DNA of 64,000 bases from Zygnema cylindricum (lineage: Eukaryota > Streptophyta > Zygnematophyceae > Zygnematales > Zygnemataceae). This document shows, piece after piece, positions 55,081 to 64,000 of this stretch; the first letter of the stretch is position 1, and every line of letters begins with the position of its first letter. Made by a program: the position numbers and the translations under genes. Below the pieces are notes generated by a model. That model ran no database searches and was not told the origin of the DNA. It saw only the letters and a list, made by a program, of their open reading frames with translations. The stretch lies in assembly GCA_037447655.1 (NCBI GenBank), contig JBBHKE010002277.1, positions 93,571 to 157,570 of the forward strand, written 5' to 3'.

Positions 55081-56607
55081 ATGCACCTGTTTTTAGTTTA
55101 AGGTTGTGCGGTGGGATGCCACTGATTGTTAAGGAGTTGAGGAATTCTTGTGGCAACAATAATTGTTGATGAGGTTCTTCGATCTCCACTGAGTCTACAG
55201 AAATGTATTCATGCTCTTGTTCGGGTATTTTCCTCATCACCGAGTCGTTGACGATGTTAACATCCACATTGCGAGGAGACAGTATAGCACGATCTGAGAA
55301 GTAACCATCGCGAATGTATTGCGTTGTTACGTTTGGAAAGGTGCATTGAATGAGGTTCTCCAAGTTTGCATTCGTGTCATTACTTCTATGGAGCACTATA
55401 TCTTTTGGAATCTTTATGTACTCTGGTGGTAACCGTGGGTGTGATTCGTGTCGCCCCTCCCTTACTTGAAGCAAGAAGTCGGCAAATTCCTGGAGTGTTG
55501 AGGTGGCAACGTCATCTTGAGCTGTGCGAACACGCATATTTATTTTCAGACGAAATTGTTTGAATTTTTGCCATAAAGGGCTGTTTTTAACGCATGCTGC
55601 GATAATTTGAGCATTTGTGGCTTTTTGAATAACTGGGAGGCATTGACGAAAGTCGCCCGCTATGAGAAACACTATATTCCCAAAAGGTTTTTGATCTCCT
55701 CGTAAATCTTTCAATGTTCTATCCACTGCCTCAAGTAGATGTCGATGAGACATAAAAACTTCATCCCAAACGATTAGAGAGGTTTCACGCAATAGCTCAG
55801 CAAGATCTGATTGACAAGAGATATTGCATGTAGATTGAGCATCTATATCTAATGGAAGCTTAAATCTTGAGTGCGCTGTCTTTCCTCCAGTCAATAACAA
55901 AGCCGTTATACCACTTGCAGCAACGGCGATAGCTATTTTGCCGTTAGTACGCACTTTTGCCAAAATCTTCTCTATGACAAATGACTTTCTTGTCCCTTCT
56001 GGTCCATCAAGAAAGAAGCAAGTTTCGGCCTTTGAAGTATCTTGTACAGCATTTGTAATACGTCATATACTTTTTTCTGTTCTACATTGAGTGTGGTGAC
56101 TGATGATAACACTCGTGTCATGTCTTCAAGATTGTAAGATTTTTCGGCGTCTATTAATGGATTTCGTTTTTGTGTTTGACGAATGAGTTGCTCTAGATAG
56201 TCTGTCAGTTGGGGTAGAGTTGGATAATCCGTAAGCGATTTACCGCCCCCACGTAGGAATTGTTTGATGTCCAATAAAGTCTCGTATTCTTCTTCTCGTT
56301 GAAGATTCTCATTATTACGCGACTCATGAGCTGTGTAAATCGTGCGATTTTTATAATGGATATCCTCAGACATATCTTTGAAGTGCTTTGCCCATAATGA
56401 TTTTGCGGATTGAAGATTAGCACAGAGGAGGATTGTGGCAAATAGGTGTCGGTGTTGTTTTAGCATTTGGAATGATACCGCTTCTTCCATGCATTTTTCC
56501 CACTCTACATCATCATCGCGAAGTCTCATTGCACTTGCAGCTTCGGCAAATGTGGCATATGCGACACCTTCGATAGTACACAAATCTTTGAACGAAAGTG
56601 GTCCTTA
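55081..56607 (-). pseudogene. Helitron PIF1-type helicase, N-terminal and central motifs
   Basis: On the minus strand, 56583-55972 reads a Helitron-like N-terminal helicase stretch (GVAYATFAEAASAMRLRDDD, FATILLCANLQSAKSLWAKH, LNVEQKKVYD). A frame change follows near 56040. Then Walker A GPEGTRKS (canonical GPGGTGKT) lies near 55990-56013, and 55963-54953 carries Walker B IVWDEVFMSHRHLLE, GDFRQCLPVI and SDRAILSPRN. Walker A has Arg for Gly. Coding similarity begins at GPLSFKDLCTIEG next to AG at about 56606, so the upstream exon with the Rep domain is absent or replaced. Confidence 0.88.
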
Positions 56608-57288
56608 ACATGTTATAAAAGCCACATGAACAAAGGGTATAACGATTATATGTACGTAGAAAATAAACAATAACTTTTTTATTCTTTTTTACTCACTTTC
56701 ATTATATTTTTCCAACTTAGACCCAACATAACAACTTTTCAATTGTGTCTCGTATACATATTTTTATCATATTTTTGGAATTATTTTGCTTAAAGATATC
56801 TATTATACCAACATATCGAAAGACTTAAAAAAACAACCAATAATATCATTTTATAAAGTTTTTTAACAATACTAATTTTATTTACATGGAACAATAACCA
56901 TAGAGTGATTTTTTTAGCTCACGTGATTGATATCGTATTTCTTCAGTTGTAGGTTCAAGCATCTATTGGGCTCAAATGCCACTCCTGTACGTATTTCCTA
57001 AAGGTAAAAACATCATGTGTTTTATATGCTTGTCGATTTATGTTCAATATGTTTAATTGAGATAGGCATACTCACGTCAACACATGATACACCATCGACC
57101 AGTGTCAACCATAACACAATTCAATGAACAACTTGAAAACATGAAACTCTCTTTATATTTTGTAACCCAAATCTCATTTCCGTATTATCATGCATTCTAT
57201 GTGATATTCTATGTGAACATAACATGATTCAAAGCAACAACACAAACACATCACACATTTTTCAAACGACAAAAGTGGTTTATCTACG
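56608..57288. other. AT-rich non-coding stretch in Helitron
   Basis: No coding sequence is recognised. It would hold an upstream intron or the breakpoint at which the Rep-coding part was lost. Confidence 0.6.
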
Positions 57289-57640
57289 TTGAGTGAATTA
57301 ACATATGTTACTCATATCTACATATTTTGCACCATTTTCATGAACAAATCCCACTTAGAAACAGGAAAAAGCCGTTTTTGTGTAGTTACAGCTTTACAAC
57401 ATACGTCGATATACAAATCAACTTGCCTGGGTAATATTGTCTTTGAACACTTGCAGGTTGAGGCGTTAGTCAGCCTGGATAGCAAGGCCGTTCCAAAGTT
57501 CAGCCAGACCAAAGTTGTACTATTCAGCCGATTACTTTTCAAGTCGAATAAGCGTACTAATTTTATGTTGTTCTTGAAATCTACAAGTGTGCAAAATGAA
57601 AAGTGTTTTTTTTTACGGTACTGCCGGTGGTCGTTCGTAG
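57289..57640. other. Unassigned Helitron segment with opposing open frames
   Basis: Open frames exist on both strands (57289-57816 plus, 57318-57665 minus). Neither shows a recognised domain. It could be a captured host fragment, as Helitrons often carry, or non-coding DNA. I do not choose. Confidence 0.3.
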
Positions 57641-58600
57641 ATACTGGCGGGCGACAACATTGCATTACGCCAGCGGTACGGCGGTCCGTATTGCGGGCGA
57701 TCGCACGGCAAAGTTACATCGTGCCAGGTACGGCGGTAAGTACTGCTGACGCACGGCGGCATAGATTTACGCCAACGGGCGGCAGCGTAAAATTACGCCA
57801 GCCGGCGGCAGCGTAGAATTACGCCTGCGGCTAGCTGCCGGCAGCGAAGAATTACGCCTGCGGCCGGCAACGTAGAATTAGGCCAACAGCCGGCAGCGTA
57901 AAATCACGCCAGCCGGCGGCAGCGTAGAATTAAGCCGGCGGCCACCTGCCTGTAGCGTAGAATTAAGCCAGGGGCCGGCAACGTAGAATTACGCCAGCTG
58001 CCGGCAGCGTAGAAAATTGCCAGCTGGGGAGCAGTAGCGTAGAATTATGCCAACGGCCGGCAATGAAGAATTACGCCAGCGGCCGGCAGCGTAGAATTAC
58101 GCCAACCGGCGGCAGCGTAAAATCACACCAGCGGCAGGCAGCGTAGAAAACTGCCAGCAAGCGGGCGGCACCGTAGAATTACGCCAGCAGCCGGCAGCGT
58201 AGAATTACGCCAGCTGGCGGCGGCGTAGAATTACGCCAGCCGGTGGCAGCCTAGAATCATGCCAGCGGCCGACAGCGTAGAATTACGCCAGCTGGCGGCA
58301 GCCTAAAATCACACCAGCGGCAGGCAGCGTAGAAAACTGCTAGCTTGCGGGCGGCACAGTAGAATTACGCCAGCAGCCGGCAGCGTAGAATTACGCCAGC
58401 CGGCGGCAGCGTAGAATCACGCCTGCGGCCAGCAGCATAGAAAACTACCAGCTGGCGGGCGGCAGCGTAGAATTACTCCAGCGGCCGGCAGCGTAGAATT
58501 ATGCCAGCGTCGGCAGCGTAGCATTACGCCAACCGGCGGGCGGCAGCGTGGAATTATGCCAGCGGTATAGCGGTTTGCACAGCGACGGGCGGCAATGCTA
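57640..58600. repeat. GC-rich tandem array inside the Helitron
   Basis: About 25-30 degenerate units contain GGCAGCGTAGAATTACGCCAGC with spacings near 28-36 bp. Variants are GTAGAAAACTGCCAGC and GTAAAATCACGCC. Local GC content is far above its AT-rich surroundings. It occupies the 5' quarter of the Helitron, ending about 115 bp from the TC terminus. Confidence 0.88.
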
Positions 58601-58715
58601 CATCGTGCCAACGGCACGGCCTTGCGTACCTCGGACACAAAAAATCCTTGACAGCCACACCGCCTATATAAGGCTTTCCACAAAGGCGTCTGAAAGACTC
58701 TTATTTATATACTGA

Positions 58716-59205
58716 TTAATCTTTTCCAAAGATTTACTTAACACAAGCAGATCATCCACATAAATTGCAATAAAATGACACCATTCTCATCTTCAAACAT
58801 ATAGATAGAATGGTCAGAACATATTCTGAAATATCCCAGACTAGTGAGAAACTCATCTAGTTTATTGTTCTATTGTGGGGGAGCCTGTTTCAGTCCATAT
58901 AAGGACTTTATAAGCTTGCAAACTTTGCTCTTTTCTCCTTCTTCCACAAATCCCTCTGGTTGCCTCATGAAAATATCTTCCTCTAACTCACCATTAACAA
59001 AAGCAGTCTTAATATCCATCTGGTGTATTTCCATGTCTTCCGCTCGTGCCAGACTGAGGAGAATCCTTACTGATGGGAACTGAGTAACTGGAGCAAAAGT
59101 CTCCTCATAGTCAATCCCCTCCTTTTGGGTGAACCTCTTTGCTACCAAACAAGCCTTATATCTCTCAATAGTATTATCAGGGTTCAATTTTAGTTTAAAC
59201 ACCCA
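58716..59205 (-). pseudogene. Copia element C pol, RT N-terminal part
   Basis: Continues the RT after the Helitron. The minus frame reads YVDDLLVLSKSLEKIN (catalytic YVDD near 58752-58763). 58870-59202 reads FKLKLNPDNTIERYKACLVA, YEETFAPVTQFPSVRILLSL, HQMDIKTAFVNGELEEDIFM and SLYGLKQAPPQ. Both sides of the Helitron join in frame at residues KIN and LKKDL. Stops occur in the region. Confidence 0.9.
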
Positions 59206-62089
59206 TTTACAGCCAATCGGTTTTTTTGTCCGGATGACAGTCCCCTAGTTCCAAAGTATTTGCTTCCATAATAGAGGGCGTCTCATCATTTATGGCTTTA
59301 ATCCATATGTTTTTCTCTGGACTGTTTACTGCCTCCGAGTATGACTGAGGTTCATCAGGGTGAGATAGCTCAGTTAACTTGTGAGCCGTATCTTTTTCCT
59401 GTATCCTTTTGCTGCTCCTTCTTCCCCCCTCAAACTTGGAAGTTGGAATGGATGGAAGTCTTCGATTTCTCCTTACTGTCTCATCGGCTCCCCTCTCCAT
59501 TGAAGCCGGTTCCGGTCCCTCCTCTTCTGTCTCCTCCAAGTACATAGGAATATGTGAGGTTTCCGGTGGATTGCCTTTGTCTTGGATCTCCTCTGAATCT
59601 GCAACCCTGTTTCACTTATGTCCCTTTCGGGCAGGATGGAGTCCTCTTTACCTTCAGACTCCAATCTCATTCTTATCTTTTTGGTATATTTAAAAGGGTC
59701 AAATGATTTCCCTTTATCCATGAAAACTAGGTGTTTCACCGGAATGATATATCTCTTTGCTAAGTCATAGAACCTATATCCCTTGACATCCTCATCATAT
59801 CCTATAAAGCATCCGGGTTTTCCCTTAGCATCTAGTTTCGAGTTTTTCCTATCCGTGTCAAGATTGTAAACTTGGCTACCGAATACTTTAAGGTGAGAGA
59901 TATCTGGTTTCCTTCCCACCCATCTCTCATAACGTGTCATTCGTTTTACAGCTAAGGTAAGGACTCTATTCTTAATGTAGTTGGCATTGTTCATGGCCTC
60001 TTCCCAATATCTCTTTCATATTTTCTTGCCGGCCAACATATTACATGCACTATCTCGTAGTGTTTGTTTCAACCTCTCAACAACCGCATTTTGTTCCGAG
60101 TTATGTGGTACGGTTTTCTAGTGCTGAACTCCCTCATCACTCAAGTATTGCTCAAACTAGTTAGAGGAATATTCCCCCCTATTATCACTCCTTATCCTCT
60201 TAATGGGGGTTCCATGTAACTTCTCACTCCAAGCTTTATACTCTTTGAAGTAAGCTGATGTTTCAGACTTTGTTTTTAGGAAGTAGACTCTAGAGTATGT
60301 GGACAAGTCATCGGTTATTTTCAACATTAACCTCTTTCCTCCAACTGAATGCAGTTTTGCAAGTCCCTAGATATTTGTGTGGACTAGATCTAAAACTTTC
60401 TCACCTCTTTATGTGGCGGCTTTGGGAAAGGAAAGTCTGTGAGCCTTACCTTGAGCACAGCCACTACAATCATTCATCATTTCATTATCCTCAAACTAAA
60501 TGCCTTCTACTACCCGATGCTTTTTCATTTTACTCAACCTATCAAAATGCACATGCCCCATTCGTTTATGCCAAATCATCAACTAAGGAACACCAACATT
60601 GTAAGCATTCTTCTTTTCTTTACTCAGGCTAAGCCTAAACATTCCTTGGCTACCTTTATATGCCGTGAAGTAAACTTCATCCCTATACTTAGTTGTAAAG
60701 ACTCTCTTTCTAGTGAAGGTATCAAACTCTTTGTCATCTAACACAAACGTAGAGACAAGATTTTTACTCAGTTGAGGAATGTAGAGTACATATGAGATTG
60801 TGAGTATAGAAGTCTTACCCTCCACTAAGACTTTCAGATCTACTTACCCCACTAGATCAGTAGGAACCACTCTCCCATCCCTATACTCTATCTCTACAGT
60901 ATGGATTTTTTTTTTTAGCTAAGTGAAGAGTTCTTTATCACGACACATATGCATCGATGCACCAATCGATGATCCATCCATCATGTGGAGCTTCCCGAAT
61001 TGCTCCAAGGGCACACTTCTGTCTCCGAGGGATCTCCTTCTCCTCCAGACTCTCGTCAAGAAGAAGCTTTCCATCCTCTTCAGAAGACTTATCCTCGGTT
61101 TCTCCTATCACTTTTGTGACCACTAGTGCCTTTTTTTCCCTACGGAAGAACCCCCTCCACGGTTCTATTGGAGCCTCAGCTCCGACAGCTTGACACAATC
61201 CGCGATAAAGTGTCGCGGCTTTTTGCAAAAATGACAAAGGCCATTTGGGGGCCTTCGTCCTCTAGACTGATCTCTTTCCCTTTTTTATGGTTTCTTCGGG
61301 TCCTTCCCCCATCGGTCTCCTCCTGCAGCTAAAGCTTGAATGCTCTTTCCTCCTCTCCTAATCTGCATGGTGTTTTCCTGCAAAAGTATCATCCGAACCA
61401 CTATATTCCACTTCCATGCACTATTAGTCATTTCCTGTACTCAGTACACTATGTTTTTATACTCGTCTGGTAACTTTATGATGAGAGTGTTAACTTTCAT
61501 TTTCATTGTACATGTCCATCCGACACTTTCCATCTCCATATACAAAGAAGAAAGGTCATTGCATTAATCTAACATCTTTCCTCTTTTGTAAGTGTAACTC
61601 ACTAGCTTTTGCTCACCTATCTAGAGCTCCTGAATAGTACCAGCTCTATAGATCTCCACAAAACACAACCACAACTCCTCGGCCTTGTAAATGTGAAGGT
61701 GAGGGGTGGCCAAAGCTTGAGTGAGGTGCCTTAGAATGAAGTTATTGGCAGCCATGTTTCCGTCTTCCCACATTTGAGTATCGTTCTCCACGGTCTTCAC
61801 GGTCGCCGCTTTTGTTGCCGTGGCATTAGGGGTGAGGGGTGTCTCCTGCCCTTTCCCCTTTTCGGACACATTGTTGTCCCCATCATCTTCCTCCTCCGCG
61901 GGAGCAGTCGCGTTTGCTGGAAACCTTACTCCTCCAAATCCTGGCGGAGTTCTCGAAGGTGGACGTTTCACTTGTCCACTAATGATACCTCAGTATCGTT
62001 TTTCGCACAAAGCCCCCATCATCATGGCTTCCTAATAGATGAACCCAGATCCATTGAAGGTGGGCAACCTAGAGGGTGGGCCTATAACT
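59206..62089 (-). pseudogene. Copia element C gag, protease and integrase
   Basis: On the minus strand from 62089: Gag (PPSRLPTFNGSG, 61621-61971 reading PPSRTPPGFGGVRFP and HLTQALATPHLHIYKAEELW) and CCHC knuckle-like CHFCKKPRHF region near 61210. Protease shows as QKCALGAIREAPHDGWIID with a weak DWCIDA in place of DSGA (60938-61237). GAG-pre-integrase blocks are around 60430-60825 (FTAYKGSQGMFRLSL). Integrase core spans 59995-60400 with DNRGEY and QNAVVERL-type sequence, and C-terminus 59473-59994 reads KVFGSQVYNLDTD and GCFIGYDEDVKGYRFYDLA. The linker 59207-59545 reads FEGGRRSSKRIQEKDT. Many stops are present. Confidence 0.85.
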
Positions 62090-62925
62090 TGAAATTCACT
62101 GTCCTCTGTTGGACTACAGAATATAGGAAGCCTCTAGATAGTTTTTAACTAATCCAATTCAAGCCACAACCACTGCTTCCCAAGAAGGCAAACTAACAGT
62201 TTGACTACACCCTTGTACAGCTTGGACTCCTTTGAGTTTGTAGCAAAAAGATTCATTGAAATCGGCGAACCAGCCGATAAGTTATGGGGTGGCAAAGATA
62301 CCTATTTTATACAAACCCTGAAGGGGAGAGGTGATTGTATCTAAAAACACTAAGTGCTGATTCCCGCTAATACCTCATATTTATTAAAGTACGTACCAAT
62401 TATATTGTTGTATCGTACCAAAAAGTACTACAGTCGGTGTACCTTTTGTACAAAAAATGTACGACAAGACTATTACGTGGACGCATGCCCTATTTTTACT
62501 CGTCCATAGGTTCTTCGGAATTCCCGCGACCAAATATGATCTCTCCACGTGGCGCTAGGTCATGCCATGTCATTAAAAGCCAAAGTGACCACTCCTAAAT
62601 AAATATATATCTATAACACCCTATAGCATTTAGCATTGGTCCTAGTCTAATAAAATAAAGCTGACCGCTACCGGCCAACTTGACAGACGCCAGGTACCGC
62701 AATCAAATCCTGGGTCCGTCACGTATCTTTTTAGTAACCGACTAAAAATAATTGTCTGTTGAACTAAGGCAGCCATGGTTCAACCACCCTCTCAATCCTT
62801 TAATGACTACAACAAGTATGGGGGCTAGAGAGAGGAGGTGGAGGCACGCTGTCCGTCCTTTTCTTTTTCCTTTTATACTATTATATACATACCTAGAAAA
62901 TACTCTAGAAATCTATTAATTTCAA
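62090..62925 (-). repeat. Element C 5' LTR
   Basis: The 836-bp LTR has plus-strand start TGAAATTCACTGTCC and end TTAATTTCAA. It contains a tRNA-like module (62638-62725), CACGTG at 62555, GTAC boxes at 62393-62465 and the antisense start codon region. The primer-site complement (62074-62089, GGTGGGCCTATAACTT-type) precedes it. It is shorter than other LTRs, mostly by a deletion in U3. Confidence 0.83.
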
Positions 62926-63475
62926 GAAATTTCGCATTATCGTTGGGTTGTACAATGTCCGTACGGAAAGTACTCCGGTACCTGTACTTTCTTGTACGGT
63001 ACACTCCTGTGATTGGTCAGTATTTCAGTACTAGAGGGTTAGAGAGGGGTTTAGGACTTAGAATATTTTGGGTAGGTAGCCCCCTCTCCCACAGAGCATC
63101 TTGTATAAAAGGCTAACTTTGGCCAACCATAACAATCAACTCAGTTAAGAACTTTTCAGTGATTGTTTTTGCTGTGGACTCAAGGGATTCCAAGCTACAC
63201 AGGGATGTAGTCTGTGAGTGTGTTTTCTTGTCAGGGTGGCTGCATTTCTAAGAGAAAGTCAAAGTGGGGAATGTTATCCAAAACTCATATTCTAACTTTT
63301 CATTCTGTGGTGGAACTAAGCACACAGAAAGTCTTATTTCACAGAGGTGAAGGTGTAAAGGGGTTCTCATTGTCAAGGGGTCAATTATTTAGGTTTATAT
63401 AAACTTGGAGTCGGCATTATCTAGATTAGTTTTTTTGGACCTGCGAATTCTGTGTGGTAATGGAGCCCATAAAAT
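62926..63475 (+). repeat. Truncated copia LTR, plus orientation
   Basis: It begins in mid-U3 (ttgtacaatgtcc) and runs through GTAC palindromes (62950-63000), an inverted CCAAT box near 63015 and TATA-like tataaaaggc (63104-63113) to the LTR end with its start codon (ATGGAGCCCATAAAAT, 63460-63475). Instead of the primer site, a CA-rich stretch follows. Confidence 0.8.
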
Positions 63476-63631
63476 TAGATCACACACATTCACACACCCA
63501 CATACCCCCACACATCAACACATTCCCACACACCCCACACACCCAGACACACCCACCCACACCCACCCACACCCACCCACATACACACACACACAAACAC
63601 ACACACAAACACAAACACACATACACACACA
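63476..63631. repeat. CA-rich degenerate microsatellite
   Basis: About 150 bp of CACACA, CCCACA and CACACCCA repeats lies between the ends of two oppositely oriented LTRs. Confidence 0.9.
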
Positions 63632-64000
63632 TGAAACTCTGAGGCCTCCATAGAATCTCAAAAAATGCAATTTATACTAAGTCGCTAGGATAACCTTGCC
63701 CCCCTTTGGTTTCACCAAAAATAAGTGCCACCTTGGCACACAATAACTTTGACCAGCCTCACCTTGTGAAGACAAGACTTTCTTGAGTTAAAAGCAAAAA
63801 GAATCAAGTAGTTTGCTCCCCTAAGCAGTGAATTATGGATGGTCAAAAGATGAATAGAAGCACTGAGGGAGAGATGCGGCTACCTAAGATTTTGCTAAGT
63901 CCTAAACCCCTCTCTAAACCCTCTACTACTAGAGTATGGCACCAATCAAACATTATATCGTATAGAAAGGTAATGGTGCGGGAGTACTTTCTGTACAACA
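63632..64000 (-). repeat. Copia LTR, minus orientation, cut by window edge
   Basis: Plus-strand start is TGAAACTCTGAGGCC, the common inverted LTR end. GTAC boxes and the GAGGGA-type leader follow. It continues beyond the window. Confidence 0.85.

Larger units (their letters stand above)
53758..58715 (-). mobile_element. Helitron with helicase remnant and tandem array
   Basis: The 3' end (low coordinate, minus strand) has the hairpin GCCCGT-GTA-ACGGGC (53771-53785), nine bases, then CTAG (53758-53761). The 5' end starts TCAGTATATAAATAAGAG (58715 downward). The host bases are A at 53757 and T at 58716, the usual A/T insertion. Removing it restores an uninterrupted RT frame in element C with no extra bases, so the limits are exact. 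Length is 4958 bp. It has a PIF1-type helicase region, a long AT-rich stretch and a GC-rich repeat array. The HUH Rep domain is not seen. It is non-autonomous and probably depended on another Helitron. Confidence 0.93.

Noticed and set aside
57289-57816. Host protein-coding gene in the Helitron
   Set aside because: Open frames occur on both strands with no recognisable domain, and the frame runs into the tandem array.
57640-58600. CRISPR array
   Set aside because: Units are degenerate, contiguous and without unique spacers, and lie inside a Helitron in plant-like DNA.
63454-63653. Thr/His/Pro-rich coding frame
   Set aside because: It is translation of the CA-rich microsatellite between two LTR ends.

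Overview
The window looks like repeat-rich nuclear DNA of a plant, probably intergenic heterochromatin. Almost every base that can be assigned belongs to a transposable element. The coding remnants are plant-type Ty1/copia and Ty3/gypsy polyproteins and a Helitron helicase. I found no host gene, rRNA gene or CRISPR array. Nothing in the sequence fixes the species.

The dominant component is one copia lineage with LTRs of about 1.05-1.19 kb, in both orientations. Its pol-bearing copies are called here E (1-4207 and 8397-10224), F (11283-12191), G (12192-16250 and 20521-22434), B (43176-52637, minus) and C (52638-62925, minus). All are broken. A gag-bearing, pol-poor derivative family is present four times with the same miniature layout: D (4208-8396, minus), H (16251-20515), K (33959-38228) and J (43974-48048, minus). 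D sits in the RT of E, H in the RT of G, K in the gypsy element, and J in the 3' LTR of B. Each is bounded by exact or near-exact 5-bp target duplications. A different and younger copia element with exact AAATG target duplications occupies 26566-32489.

Between 22435 and 43175 lies a fragmented Ty3/gypsy element read on the plus strand: gag, two zinc knuckles, a protease-like DTGA, then a C5-cytosine DNA methyltransferase domain of DNMT3-like motif order, then reverse transcriptase and RNase H. It is split by two solo copia LTRs (22549-23546 and 41214-42271), an unclassified AT-rich segment holding the young copia element, element K, and a 229-bp solo LTR of a tiny TRIM-like element (38449-38677). 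Integrase is missing. The methyltransferase inside a retrotransposon is the most unusual content of the window.

A Helitron (53758-58715, minus) is inserted in frame in the RT of element C, exactly between A and T. It has a TC start, a terminal hairpin and CTAG end. Only the helicase half of its protein survives, and its 5' part is a GC-rich tandem array.

Two features of the copia lineage recur. The primer-binding site matches the anticodon region of initiator tRNA-Met instead of its 3' end. The gag start codon lies in the last bases of the LTR, so the primer site is translated. Both the copia LTRs and the TRIM LTRs also carry tRNA-like segments.
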